Assembly: GCF_040412425.1 (NCBI RefSeq)
Contig: NC_089742.1
Location: forward strand, 73,889,625 to 73,953,624
DNA length: 64,000 bases
Source of the DNA: Macrobrachium rosenbergii
Lineage: Eukaryota; Arthropoda; Malacostraca; Decapoda; Palaemonidae
Direction: 5' to 3'
The position numbers and the translations under genes are program-made. This document shows positions 34,133 to 46,220 of the stretch, piece after piece (positions within the stretch are counted from its first letter, which is position 1; each line of letters begins with the position of its first letter). Below the pieces are notes generated by a model. The model saw nothing but the letters and a program-made list of their open reading frames with translations. It did no database searches and was not told where the DNA came from.

Positions 34133-35400
34133 GAAGTCTTATCATCAAATCTTTAGGAAGATTGAGTTTAAGGGTTCAAATGGAGGCATACTAAAATACT
34201 TCAGCATTACATCTGAGTTCCAGCCCAGGGGTTTCATCAAAGATTTGGGAATCCTGATTTGAAAGCAACAGATGGCTTCCTTAATGTCTTAGTCAGAAGA
34301 AATATCCCGACAAGACTGTCTTAACACAGATGCTAAATGGAAAAGATGAACCTTTAGAACCTTTAGTGTAGCATGAATAAAAAACTTAATTAGCTTATTT
34401 ACAGAGGTACGAGTGCAGGACATCCTCTTTGAATAGCATCACCAAGCTCTACAGACTGACTACTGTCTTTGGTACAGTGCATTAGTCAAATGCCTTCTGA
34501 ATGACAGATCTTCTGCACTCCCTAGAAAAACCTTTTGCTTTCAAGAGACAGTTGAGTGTCTCCACATAGTAAGTTGAAGCATGGGGAGGTTTTTGAAACT
34601 TATGCATCCAGGCCGTATGAGAAGATCCCTCCGAAGTGGGAAGTGTCTCAAGCAGTCTATCAGCAGAGACAGATCTAGGAACCACTCCCTGTGTGGATAC
34701 CATCGAGTCTTCAAAGTTGTGCATGAATTCACAGTCACCTAGAATTTTTCCAGAACACTTTGAATCACAGCCAAAGGGTGGGGGAGAGGGAGGCATAAAG
34801 GTCCAAATAAAACCAGTCCAACAGCATGCGTCTACTTCCCAAACTTGCTGATCCTGAACCTGCAAGCAATATACCAGCAGGTGATACTAGAACCTTGTGG
34901 CAAGGATCCCACAGATATTTGGAGACTTGTGGGTGCAGATCCATTCTGATGACAAAACTTGATCCATCCTGCTCAGCAGATTGGCCACAATGTTCATTTT
35001 TCCTGCCGCAAGATTCCTTTCTTTATCCAGGTGGAAGTGCCACTTATGATCAGAAGCAAAGATTCTGACTTTGTGCCCCCTTAATTGTTTAGGTATGCCA
35101 GGAGGGAGGTGTTGTCTGAAAACAGCTATCTTCTTGCTGTGGCGACTCACACCAGGTTGGCCAGAGGAAGGAGACAATGGGCTCAAACCACTTCCTCTCC
35201 CCAACATACCCTGCTTCCCTGTACCTCCATAAGCGAGGGGAGTATCACAGGGCCCTGGCTAAATTATGGCTAAAAGAGAGGGAGGGCGTTGGTTCTTCCT
35301 CTGCCACAAGGGGGAACCCAAAAAAAGAACAATTCATTTGGGTTGGCAATAAAGCAAGTGTAGTGGCGGTAAACTCCAAAACTTTTCAATCATAATCCTA
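33600..35400 (-). pseudogene. DIRS-D fragment: RNase H end to recombinase
   Basis: Reading down from 35400: HKVRIFASDHKWHFHLDKER, GKMNIVANLLSRMDQVLSS (RNase H exit) near 34980; linker with ETLNCLLKAKGFSRECRRS at about 34500-34560 (compare KGFSRQAAEAV in DIRS-1); and SKNAMVFLFKNQVKEAC and MMRAVATAFRF near 33690-33810, the recombinase region that normally contains H-x-x-R. Here that histidine is lost (M-M-R). Many stops. An A tract interrupts it at 34105-34132. Termini were not found. Confidence 0.7.
34105..34132 (+). repeat. 28-bp A tract
   Basis: Pure A run after GATCAGT within the DIRS-D recombinase region. It resembles the tract and its GTCAGT lead-in at 10152-10186. Confidence 0.95.
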
Positions 35401-36644
35401 TGATTTGTTACACAGGACACTAATTTCCCAAACTTCATATCCTGCATGTTACAGGGAGCTTTAAGTGGTGAAGAAAAACATCTAGAAAGAGGATTACTAC
35501 GTACACCGGAAGAGGGAAAGAGCTACTCCGACAGATTGTGAAAACCAAAAAAGCACTTATTTCTATCATTATTTCCTATCCTAGCTTTAAAAGAATATCT
35601 TTGCTGTCTTTTCATACTATTGTCAGCTTCTTACCTCTCTTCATACTTCAAATAATTATTCATAATATCATCTGGCAAGTCAAAACAATAACCGCAATAC
35701 TCATTGAAAGAAAAATCCTTATTCCTACAATATGCACATATGGGAACCTTCATAGGCTATAACAATGAGTGTTACACTCTTACCTTACTGTACATATCCT
35801 GTTTTGCTATCTTTCAGAATACTCATCTTACATAACAAACAAAGCCAAATTAATATTAAATCAAATCAAACTCTGCAACAAAAATACCAACAAGACTCTC
35901 AAACACGTCCACACAGACCGTCAGCAGAGAAAAACTGAATGGAAAATAAGAGACACTTGAACCAACTCTTCATCCAAACAAAATGGGTCAATAGACAGTT
36001 CAAATGAATAATCCTATTAATTTTTTTTCACTCTATAGTCCTCCTGCCTGATACAGGGAATACAGCTGTCATAATAGAGAAGTAAGATTTAAAAAATTTA
36101 CACTATTTGGGATGAGTCTTACCTATTAATAAAGACAGCCGATTCCCACACTGAGATATGGAGGGTGGGTTAGTGTGGCGAGACAAGAACAGGGTCAGAC
36201 TAGTGAAGTAAAGGTCTCTGACTTGAAACCCAAAACATTCTAACCTGACCTCAGATCCATTCTGGATTGTACTGCTGCCAGAAAGTGGATGAATCACTGT
36301 CAGAGAGTACGGTTCTCTGGTATAAGGCAAGGTAAGAGCAGCCTTTAGGAGGAAGCCGCCTCAGTAGAAGCAGTGCTAATGAGACCCCTGTGCCTGGATC
36401 CAACAGTCCAACAAACGACAGTCAAAACTTAAATAATATATATTGAAACAAATATAAACTCCTATACAATTACTGTACTGTACTTCCATGCACCACAACT
36501 CAAGAAAATGCTTTAAAACTAAAGAAAGAGACTAAAATGCTGCTCTTTTATTTGGTTTGGAAAAAAGTGGAAATGCCAGCACAATTGGAATTACAATTCC
36601 ATAACACTGAATTAATTACATTCTACAAACACCTACTCTCAAAA
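35401..36644. other. No recognisable gene
   Basis: AT-rich interval. Short frames on both strands (for example 35769-35960 on +, 36103-36330 on -) show no motif or family resemblance. Confidence 0.5.
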
Positions 36645-36872
36645 TTAAATGATGTAGCAAGAATAATTGAGAAAAATTACCTTCAGCAAAAGTAATATAT
36701 CAGGATTATGCTTTTCACGCTCTAATCTGCCGAAATAGCATTTTGACAAGTGCTTCATCTCCTTACACGCAAAGTTACTAATATCACGTCTAATTGCTTT
36801 AAATCGCACTAATATCACCTCTACTTGCTGAATTCCAAGTACAACGTAATTGCCCTCACAAGTATATGGCAT
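36645..36872 (-). CDS. Unrecognised exon-like frame
   Basis: The frame from ATG 36872 reads GNYVVLGIQQVEVILVRFKA, then FACKEMKHLSKCYFGRLERE and KHNPDILLLLK, followed by a good donor (AAG|GTAATT) near 36680. An AAACAG acceptor-like sequence lies upstream of the ATG. Its balanced composition is more protein-like than the surrounding frames, but I cannot name a family. It could be a host exon, a transposon remnant or chance. Confidence 0.25.
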   Translation of the reverse strand: MPYTCEGNYVVLGIQQVEVILVRFKAIRRDISNFACKEMKHLSKCYFGRLEREKHNPDILLLLKVIFLNYSCYII

Positions 36873-37027
36873 AGAAGTGTTCCTGTTTCATTACTCCTTA
36901 ATGAGGTCAAGTTTGACATGCAAATAACCCTTAGCTTTAAAGACAAGGCAAGAACATAAGATTAATGTCTTCATTGCAAAAGGTAATATTCGGCAAAACA
37001 TTATTGGAATTCATTTATTTTCCACAG

Positions 37028-37163
37028 GTACCAAGGCTACCAAGACCATGTTGACATAGTTGAAGCTGTTTCTAAACTCAAATGGCTCACAGAAAATTAT
37101 AACCTAATCCAGGCCCCAAAAACATGTATGGCATTTCAGGCACCTCAATTTAAAAAGACCTAA
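37028..37163 (+). CDS. Candidate terminal exon of an unknown host gene
   Basis: A pyrimidine-rich tract ending TTTTCCACAG (to 37027) is followed by an open frame of 44 codons: YQGYQDHVDIVEAVSKLKWL, TENYNLIQAPKTCMAFQAPQ, FKKT, stop at 37161-37163. The composition is soluble-protein-like and codon use looks unbiased by repeats. I could not find the preceding exon on the plus strand or identify the family. It lies immediately before the LINE 3' end, which may sit in its untranslated region. Confidence 0.35.
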
Positions 37164-37547
37164 GGATCTCTTGAGATCCAGGTCATAAGCAATGACTGGT
37201 CGAGTGTGACACAAAGCACAAGAAACCATTGAACTATACAGTATCCTCTAATAGCTGAGATCAACAGGTTTTAGATTGATTGATTAATTGTGGGTTATCT
37301 GGCGTCACAACTACCAGGGTCACCGACGCCGAATACTAAATGTGATATTTTCACTTTTATAGTGTGTTATAAAAATTAAAATTAAAATTCTGCTAAACAG
37401 AACTACATATAAATTTTATTAAAAAGAAAAAACAAAAAAGAAAACTAACTAAAATAAATAAATATATAAAATTCTGCTAAAAAGAACTATTAATAAATTT
37501 GATCCGATAAACAGTATAACTTAAGAAAAAAAATATATATATATATA

Positions 37548-40500
37548 CTAACACAGTACAGCTGTCAAATATATTTGAGAAGACCAGCTTCTTTGATAAA
37601 AGAGATAAACATTATTAATACATATACTTTCTCCCAACAGTTTTGCCATGTTATAATTACCACCTGCTTCACTGCTATTTGATAAAAAAAGATTCCTAAG
37701 TTCCACCAGACTGGGACACTCAACCAGCAAATGCCTAACAGTCAGTGGAACCAAGCAATCGTCACAGAAGGGCTCATTCTCCCCATTCACACAAAGCCGT
37801 GAGTTAAACATGTATGGCCAATATGTAATCTACACAATACAACCTCCCACTTCCTTGGCATCAGGTCATATTTCCAAGGGTGTGTCTGACTAGTGATTTC
37901 TTTCATTTTATTGGGGCCTACTCTGTCCCACTGAAGTGCCCATAATTGCTGGATGGATTTCCATATAATATGGAATGCATCACGATATGGAACAGGACAT
38001 TTTCTGGGTATCAGAATTTGTGCTGCTAATTTGGCTAGCTGGTCTGCCTTTTCATTTCCTGATATGTTCACATGGGCAGGAACCCAACAAAAAGAAACAA
38101 CGCTTCCTCTACAATGGTGCAAGAAGATCCACTGCAAGATCTTCAACACTAAGGGATGATCAGTATTGAAGACTTCCAGGGACTCTAAGGCACTTTTAGA
38201 GTCACAAAATATTGTGTAGCTAGACACTGGGAGTGTTGCAATATGCTCCAGTGCTACTAAGATGCCATACAGCTCAGCTGTAAAGTTTGAAGCAACTGAA
38301 GGAAGCGCACCTCTTCAGTTAAAAGATTCACTAAAAACTCCATAACCAACGCCAGCATTGGATTTGCAACCATCGGTAAATATAAATCTTGTATCCATAT
38401 GCTCTGAAGCATGCTCTAAAAATATTGCCTCATTTCCTCATCAGATTTATCCCTCTTTGCTCCACTGAAGTACCTGCAGAATTTCACAGCAGGTAACTTC
38501 CAGACAGGAGTAATGGGATACACAAAAGGAAGTATGGGGATTTTTCCAATATTTGTATCTTCTAAAATCTTTTTAATTTTATAGCTAAAAGGAGTAGGAT
38601 ACCTTGGATGATTTTCATAAAAACTGTTAAAAATATTTCTGTTTGCCACAGCAAATGCCAGAGATTTGGGAAGTCTTTGCACTCTAAACCAGTATCGAAG
38701 TAATGATGACTGACGATAGAGTTCAAGGGGTATTTCTCCTGCATCAACTAGCAAACTAGATATTGGTGATGAACGAAAAGCTCCTGTGGCTATACGAATA
38801 CCTGAATGATGAACAGAATCTAAAATTTTTAAGTTAGATGGAGAGGCTGAAGAATATACTTCACAACTGTATGACAGCTTTGATAAAATTAAGGTTTTAT
38901 GAAGCTTTAGTATAAGATTTCTACTAGCTCCCCAACTGGTATGAGACAGCACCTACAAGATGTGTAGAGCTTCTAGGCACTTTGCTTTGATATGTTTGAT
39001 ATGGGGGACCCAAGTCATTCTGCTGTCAAAAATTAGGCCTAAGAAACGCATTTGTTCTACACATGGGATTCTATGGCCATACAAATAGAGGTCTGGATCA
39101 GGATGTACTCCCTAATCCGGCAGAAGTTGACAGCAGTAGTCTTGCTTACAGAGATTTGAAAACCCTGTTTCTCAGCCCAACTTGTTATTTTATTTATCGT
39201 TAATTGTAACTTTCTTTCAGCTACAGTCATCCGGGTGGCAGCAAAAGATATTGACAGGTCATCCACAAATAACGTCTTTAAGACCTCTTTTGGAATAACA
39301 GATGTAACACTGTTTATGGCCAGAGCAAAAAGTGTTACACTGAGAACACTGCCCTGGGGAACACCTTCTTGGCACCTTTTCTCTGATAAAGTACTGCCAA
39401 CTTTAACTTTAAAATACCTACGATGTAAAAATGATCTGACAAATAAAGGTAATTTTCCTCGTAGACCACTATTATGCATTGTCTTGAGAATTCCATGTCT
39501 CCAAGCAGTGTCATATGCCTTTTCTATATCAAAAACACTGTCAAGTGGTGTTGTTTGGAGGCAAATGCTTCACAGACAGAGGTTTCAAGTTGCAGTAAGA
39601 TATCCAGTGTGGAGTGCATTTTTGAAAGCCACACTGAGAAGGTGTTAAGATATTGTTGTGCTCTAAATACCACATCAGCCTTACATTTACCAATTTTTCC
39701 ATTAATTTACACAAACAGCAAGTTAACGCAATGGGGTGGTAACTTGCTGCATAGAGAGGATCTTTTCCAGGCTTAAGAAATGGTAACATGGTTGCCAATT
39801 CCCATATGCTAGGGTAGCTGCTTTCATCCCATATTCTATTGATAATGCTGATTATAAAAGTTTTGTGTTCCTTGAAATGTGTTTAAACATTTCATAAGGA
39901 ATCTCATCTGGGCCAGGGGCAGTGTTCTTGCTCCTGGCTAAAGCAGTCAAATTCCCTTTCAGAAAAAGGCATATTGTAAGATTCACTTTTGTTTGATGAA
40001 AAATCAAGTACCTGTTGTTCTTCCATCATTCTGAAATGATGTCCTGGGGAACTATCTGATTTTTCAGAGACTCGAGCAAAGTGTTCATAAAATATATTAC
40101 TAACTTCTGTGGCATCAGTGGCATGATTATTATTTACTTTAAGGACTGGAGGAGGATTGGGTGTAAATTTACCCTGAATTTTTCTTATTTTCTTCCAAAT
40201 GCTGCTGACTGGTGTTCTGCTGTTAATAGAGGATACATATCCTGCCCATGATTGTCTTCTGGCAGCTTTCATAGCTTTTCGAAATCGTGCCCTACACTGT
40301 TTATAAGTGATGACATTATCCACAGTGCGATGTCTACGGCACCTGGTCAGTGATGACCTTGTAGCTCGATGCAGCAGCCTTAATTCTTCTGACCACCATG
40401 GAACTGGCCGTCTCCTGAAAAGTCCTTTACTTCGAGGAACTGAATGTAAGCCTGCAGTATAGAAAGTTCCATTGAGTAGATCGATGGCATCATCTACACT

Positions 40501-41271
40501 TGGGAAATCTTTGGCATCCCCTTCCAACTCGCTCAAATCTTTGAATTTTTTCCAATTTGCTTTCTCTAAGCACCATCGTGGTGATCTTGGGATAGGTGGA
40601 CCATCATTGGTGCTGATTATAATTGGAGAATGGTCACTGGTATGCCAGTCATCACTTGTTCTCCAACTAAAATCACCACTGCAATTAGAGCTACAAATTG
40701 AAAGGTCAATGCAGGAGACAGTACCAGTTTGAATGTGATAATGAGTAGGTTCTCCAGTATTAAGAAGGCCTATATCTTCATTTTCTACGATAGATGCCAT
40801 CATATTCTCTTTCTGATTTGATGTTACATCTCCCCACAATGGATGTCTGCTGCTGAAGTCACCAAGAAGAAGAAATAGCTCTGGTAGCTGCCACATTAAG
40901 GATATTAAGTCCTCTCGGGAGACATGACTATTGGGTGGAATGTAATGGGAACATATAGTATATTGCCTTCTTAAATTAATCCGTACAGCCACAGCTTGAA
41001 GTGGAGTGTTTAGTTTTACTTTGTAGTGTGGAGTATCTCGACGGATGTAGATGAGGGATCCACCGTGATTTCCCACTTCCAAATCAAATTCAGTTCTGAA
41101 GTGAACATATTCCCTAGGACAAGGGGTATATTCACCTAGCATGGTCTCTTGCAAACATACCCCAACAGGAGAATGCTCATAGAGCAAAAGCTTCACTTCC
41201 TCATACTTTGCTCGGAGTCCCTGACAGTTCCACTGAATTATGGAAGTGAATTGATTTCTGTCTGGGACCAT
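37548..41271 (-). pseudogene. LINE ORF2: endonuclease, RT, RNase H
   Basis: The open part from ATG 41271 to 39904 encodes an AP-like endonuclease: IIQWNCQGLRAK, VCLQETML, LLLGDFSSRHPLWGD and DWHTSDHSPIII. Later frames give FLKPGKDPLYAASYHPIAL, FDIEKAYDTAWRHGIL, EGVPQGSVLSVTLFALAI and LKTLFVDDLSIS (active site FVDD). RNase H follows, with FTDGCK, TAELYGILVALE, FCDSKSALESL and GNEKADQLAKLA, so its catalytic residues are present. A cysteine/histidine tail closes it (CDDCLVPLTVRHLLVECP). Stops and frameshifts occur around 39904, 39800, 39540, 39050, 38410 and 38300, so it is inactive. It overlaps ORF1 by about 70 bases in another frame. Confidence 0.9.
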
Positions 41272-42570
41272 CAGTATGGTTCCTTTTTACAAGGTTGGGA
41301 GGGTTCTTTTCTCTACTTGGGGAGGGCAATTTAATGGGCAGTTTTGTTGGCTTCTTGGGGGGAATAACCAACTTGATATAGCCAACATCCTTTCCTTCAG
41401 TGTCTTTGACACTGAGGGGTTTTTTAGTTTCTTTTCTCTCCGTCTCAATCAAGACGGAGAGAGCAGAGGTGTTCTCTAAAGAGATTTCCTCATCTGTCTT
41501 GCTATTGCTGGCAGTAGCCTGCTCTGCCTTTAAAGAAGCAGAAGCACCAGCAAGGACTGGCGCTGGGGGACCAGCATCTGCTGGTTTGTCCTCCAAAGAG
41601 GAGTTGGCACCAACAGAAGCTGGCACCAACAGAAGCTGGCACAGCCACCGGGCGCTGGCCCCGCCTCCAAAGAGGCAGATGATGGAGGGTGTGTCTCAAC
41701 TGACACTTCAATTTTCTTAGCTCTAAGTTGACATCTTCCTTGTTGGTTCTACTGAACCTTGTCTTCGCATTACCATCATCAATAGATTCTGATGAATCTG
41801 TTAGGCGTCTTTTCAGCGATTCTTTTTTTGACTCTACCTTTGTGCTTCTTATTTTGGTTACTTTATTTGTCTCTTTCTGTTGGTTTCTAAGTTTTGCTAC
41901 TACTGAGGCAAAACTTAGACCAGGTCTTACAATCTTAGCTTTTGCTCTCTCTCTTGCTTCCTTAAAAGTTATCCTTTCCATCACTCTTAATGCCTGAATT
42001 TCTTTTTCAAATAAATATATATCACACTGTTGAGATGATGATGCATGTCCCTCACCACAGTGAACACATTTAGGTTCCCTTGTGCACATACCATGCTCAT
42101 CATCTCCACAGTTGACACAAACCGCAGGATTTTCTTGTATTTTCAACCGGCAAGTCTGAAGGGTGTGTCCAAACGCGTTGGCAGTGGAAACACCTTCTGG
42201 GCCTCGGGATGTACTGTTTTATTTTGTATCTAAGCCAGGCTGCAGAGACATACTCTGGGAGTCTTAACGTATTGAAGGTCAATATCAAGGTAGGTTGAGG
42301 TATCCGATCTCTATCCACCTTCTTTGTGATCCTGTTCACCTTAATTACACCCTGATCTTTCAATTCATTTGAAAGTTTCTCCTCAGAGAAACCCATTAGC
42401 TGAGGGGCATAAATCAAACCCTTGCTGCAGTTCAAGCTGGAGTGGGGAGTGCACTCCACCGTAACTCCAGCAAGGGCCGACAAACTCATCAACTTCATGC
42501 TTTCCTCTGGGGAGATACTCTCTACCAGGAGCATATTACTGTTCTGAGGATATTTTCGGTTGTCTGCCAC
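41201..42570 (-). pseudogene. LINE ORF1 Gag-like protein
   Basis: Starting at 42570 (MADNRKYPQNSNMLLVESIS), the protein carries an RNA-binding-like N-terminus and then cysteine knuckles: CFHCQRVWTHPSD, CVNCGDDEHGMC, CVHCGEGHASSSQQC. A lysine-rich region and the C-terminal KPTKLPIKLPSPSREK follow. Frames change near 42120 and near 41610. At the second break a 16-bp GCACCAACAGAAGCTG unit is duplicated in tandem. ORF1 packages the LINE RNA; this copy is broken. Confidence 0.8.
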
Positions 42571-42847
42571 ATTTTACAATTTCCTGTTTACCTCAAAAAT
42601 ATCAATATTGTCACCATTGAGCTTCAAATTTAAATATTTTTCATATGAGTTGGGTACAAAGACCCCAGGAACTATTTCATACTTCTTGCTTTTCTTTATT
42701 GCAAATGGTTCCAGTGTGACAATACTGGAACCAGATGCTTTTGTTGGGATTCCTGGCTGTATTCCTTCTTGCCTGGCATTGGGTCGTCAACCGTGTCTGA
42801 TTGTCATTTGGCCCAGGGTACTAATTTCAACATGGGGCCCTTCCATG

Positions 42848-42883
<36 letters not shown>
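42848..42883 (+). repeat. 36-bp A tract
   Basis: Pure A run (T on the LINE strand) in the LINE 5' region, between two copies of a CATGGGGCCCTT motif (about 42832 and 42919). It may mark a small insertion or a slippage expansion. Confidence 0.9.
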
Positions 42884-42885
<2 letters not shown>

Positions 42886-43388
42886 GTTGGTGAACACTGA
42901 AGAGGCACCATTGACTTTTCATGGGGCCCTTTTCTCAGCTAACAACACCAATAGGAACTGACTCCCAGATGTCCACCCCTTACCCTACCCAAAAAGGGAT
43001 AGCACGAACATACCAGAGAGGCACAAGTGTAAGCCTAACCCGCTTGTTGGGACCGAGACTATTACTAGAATACAATCATCCCCACTCTGACTATGTTGGT
43101 GGGCATACCGGAAAATATGCCGGGAGTCCTACCCCTAATAACAGCCTACCCCTGGAATCCACAGGCTGATCTCAGTGATAGTTCCGCCTTCAGGGTGTCA
43201 ATATGACATCATACTAACACCCTTCTGGTCCAAACATCATCGGATTGGGTGACGCTCCCAATCAGAGTTCCCACATTTAGCTTCGAACATGAACCCCAAT
43301 CCAAGGTATGATGCCCTTTCCTTTCACACAGACAGGAAATTTAATGAAGGTGGAAATATCCACACTATGTAAGCCAAAGAGTTGGAAA

Positions 43389-43469
43389 ATATACATATAT
43401 ACATACACATATATACATATGCATATACATATACACATATACATACATACACATACATATACATATATA
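43389..43469. repeat. (AT)/(AC) microsatellite
   Basis: Alternating ATACATATATAC, CACATATACATACATACAC and related units over 80 bases, between the LINE 5' end and DIRS-G. Confidence 0.95.
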
Positions 43470-43639
43470 GAAGCGGTAGTCATAGCAGGTGGATAGGAAG
43501 ATGGAAGAGAATTGAAAAATAAGCTGGAGAAAGAAGTAAAAAAGGAGTAGAAGAAAAAGAGGACAGAGAGAGACATTTAGAGTCAAACAGGGGAATGATT
43601 TCCCCTCGAGAAACCCCCTTGCCCGTCACAAATCTACAG

Positions 43640-44397
43640 CATGAGAAAGAATATTCTATGCTGGAGCCATGCGACTACGTCACAGCAGTCTCTCATTAAG
43701 GGGGAACAGGTTTTAGAGTAACTTAGAAACTAATGAACTTAAGTTGTCTATACAGGTGTGAATGCAGGAAATACCTTGAGCAGGACTGATAAACTGACCA
43801 CTGCCTATGAAGTTATTTGAAGTGAGTCTCTAGTAAACTTGTGAATCGACTCTTGAAACACACCAAAAGCCTCAGGTTTACTAGAGACGGTTGATACTGA
43901 CAATGCAGTAATCTAGGGTGTTGGCAATTTTTAAAACTTCATGACATGCAGTTGTTTTAGAAGATCTTTCCTGAAAGGAAGAGTTCCATGTGGATATTCT
44001 GCTTAGGGAAATAGATCATGAAATCAATTTCTCTACAGTCACCGAGAAACTACTGGAAACATCTTAGAATTCCAGAATTCTCTCAGCTTGTTCAGAGAAC
44101 AATCTAACACTCGCACAACAAGAAAGACGTAAGCGTCCATAACCAACTCATCCTGCAGAAAAACGTCTATTGCGCCAGTCTAAGGATCTTGGAAGGGGAA
44201 GCAGTAGACTGGTAATCTGTTGTGAGTCATCATCAAGAGCTCTACCACAGGAGTTCTTTCAAGTTTCTACAGAAACTGATATACTTGATCATTCAGATGC
44301 CATTCTGTCATAACTGTGATATTCCTTTTGCTTAGCTGATCTGCTAACACATTGTTCCTAATTGGAGCAAACTGAAAAATCAACACAATACTGTACA
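43640..44397 (-). pseudogene. DIRS-G fragment: RNase H end and linker
   Basis: Minus-strand pieces near 44380-44150: CSNEQCVSRSAKQ-like, ITVMTEWHLNDQVYQF, LERTPVVELLMMTHNRLPVY and GAIDVFLQDELVMDAYVFL. They follow the RNase H exit and linker of DIRS elements (usual ...LPVY-SPVPDP--A-DA--Q-W). Stops are frequent. DIRS-B begins immediately to the right, so DIRS-B probably inserted into this copy. Confidence 0.55.
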
Positions 44398-44608
44398 GCA
44401 AATGTTTAAAGTAATTCGTATTTTTCCTAACATACAAACCTGAAGGTCTTCACATAGGATTTAGCTTGCAGATGTGAGCTGGAATGGCAGTTTAACTTTC
44501 AGACAAGGTCGTTAACTACCAACGGTATGGGGGAAACCCTACAGACTCGTTGGTCTGCACTCCACTTTGCCTTTCGGCCCAGGTATCAGAATGTAAGGTG
44601 GCTGAGGT

Positions 44609-44715
44609 GGGCCATAAATGTAAAGACCTTCAGGTTTGTATGTTAGGAAAAATATAAATTACTTCAAAAATTTGCTATTTGTTCCTAAACAAATACAAAC
44701 CTGCAGTCTTTACAT
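44609..44715. repeat. DIRS-B internal complementary region
   Basis: CCTTCAGGTTTGTATGTTAG through CTTCAAAAATTTGCT is the reverse complement of the left end. It is followed directly by ATTTGTTCCTAAACAAATAC through GTCTTTACATAGG, the complement of the right end (57679-57720). The junction sets the element ends at about 44398 and 57720. Confidence 0.85.
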
Positions 44716-45079
44716 AGGAGACTTACCCATTGGAGGGTGGTGTCTGAGTAAATCTCTGAGCCAACTGGGTTTGTTCTGCCCACCTGGAAATACCTTCCTG
44801 GTCTGGAAGAGCTGAGGAGGGAATCCTGCACCTCTAGCTGGTTGGACATATGTTGCAACTGCTAGACTTCTGGGCTTCAAGTAATGAGTTGCATCATTAC
44901 TTTGAAAAATGACTTGAAGAACCCAAGTCTCGGACACAATAAAATTGCTAATAAGACCAACAGGTATGTTTTATTGTCTATCCTTCTCTCCCCTTGTCTA
45001 GAAAGAGGGAGACATGCATCCAAACCATCTACACAAGATGGAAGACAGGATGCCCTCGTCACGTAAACACACATTCTCT

Positions 45080-46220
45080 CCCTCATACCGACACGTTAGA
45101 TGAGATGCAAGTGCCCCTAAGGGAGCTGGATGAACCACACAACTTGTTGGGCAGCAACCATAAGATCCAAGGAAAGGCGCGTCCAAAGACTTATGTGTAA
45201 GTTCTGAAGATAATACAAGGTAAATGCAGTCTGGTGCAACCACATTCATGCCTCGGTCAGGGAGAGCAGTCTCGCTAACAGAAATGTGAGCAAGGGTTGT
45301 CCCTTAGGCGTGCTTCAACCTACTTAGAAGCCTTGGGGGACCCATCTTGCCCTGCTCGAACGACAGAGCTGGTCACCAGGACACTGTACCAGGACCCCTG
45401 GTCTATTCTCTTGAAGAGTGGGAGAGGGGTGAGGGAGCACCTGTATGTTCTCTGCTCACCTTTCCCACTGGCTTGCATTGGCAGCTGGGACCAGGTCCAC
45501 AGCCCAAGAAACCTTGCCAACCCCACCAGATGGGCTACCAAGGCCACTACCGGCACAGGGCCAGTGCCAGCACAGGGCCAGTACTGGTGGCCTGGGTAGA
45601 AGGACCACTGAAGCTAGCATTGGTACACCTGGGGTCTGCAGCACCTCAGGTAGTGGTAGCACCCATGTGGTCAGCAATGGAAGAAGAACCCCGGGTAGCA
45701 GTTGCACCCATGCGCTCGGTACCATTAGTGAGAGACCAGGGCTGGTACTGAAGGCCCGGGTAGGAGGCCTACTGGGGCCGGTTCTGGTACACCAGGGGTC
45801 TGAAGAATCCCACTTAGCAGTTGCACCTGTGGGCTTGGGTATAGAAGAAGAGGTACCATGGTACTGTTAGCAAGAGACCGGGCCTGCTACCAGTAGACTG
45901 GGTAGGCAGGCTACTGGGGCCAGTACTGGTGTTCCCAGTAGGTGGGCTACCGGGGCCAGTACCAGTACACCAGGGTTCTGGAGAATCTTGGGTAGCAGTT
46001 GCACCCTTACATAAGGCACCTTCCTCTTCCTCTGCTTGCTAGCTTCGAAAGAAAAGGGGGAGGAGGCGGCAGCACTTGACGACAAAGACGAAAACAAAGA
46101 CAACAATGATGACTTCCTTCTCCTCTTCTTGAGTTTGTCGTGCATGCCTTCGGCAATGTGTGTGTGTGTAGAGGAGAGCATGCCTTAGGCAACATGTTGT
46201 GTGTAGAGGAGAATATCACT
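45080..46220 (-). pseudogene. DIRS-B recombinase tail fused to Gag-like region
   Basis: Near 45240-45100 the minus strand keeps the recombinase C-terminus in mixed frames (TLAHIS, VVAPDCIYLVL / WLHQTAFTLYYL, HKSLD, VAAQQVV). From about 45300 upward the sequence becomes a repetitive GGGCCAGTACTGGTG-type region encoding PGVLVLAPVAHLL-like repeats. A basic-serine segment follows (KLKKRRRKSSLLSLFSSLS) before 46181. That looks like the Gag end, so an internal deletion fused the two. 46221-47001 is leader-like with no gene seen. Confidence 0.55.

Larger units (their letters stand above)
37270..43250 (-). mobile_element. Nearly full-length I-clade LINE
   Basis: A non-LTR retrotransposon with ORF1 (zinc knuckles), ORF2 (endonuclease, reverse transcriptase, RNase H) and a 3' end finishing in ATTAATCAATCAATC-type repeats on the minus strand near 37265-37285. 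RNase H downstream of the reverse transcriptase places it in the I group. Its 3' untranslated region contains GGCGTCGGTGACCCTGG. The 5' untranslated part (42571 to about 43250) holds a 36-bp A tract. Target duplications were not identified, so the limits are approximate. Confidence 0.85.

Noticed and set aside
37953..38169. Plus-strand frames over the LINE RNase H
   Set aside because: Antisense shadows of the well-supported minus-strand RNase H domain.
43308..43586. Tyr/Ile/His-rich frames
   Set aside because: Translations of the ATAC microsatellite.
45347..45870. Long plus-strand frames rich in glycine/alanine/proline
   Set aside because: They arise from a repetitive GGGCCAGTACTGG-type region open in several frames. 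The minus-strand Gag interpretation fits the DIRS order better.
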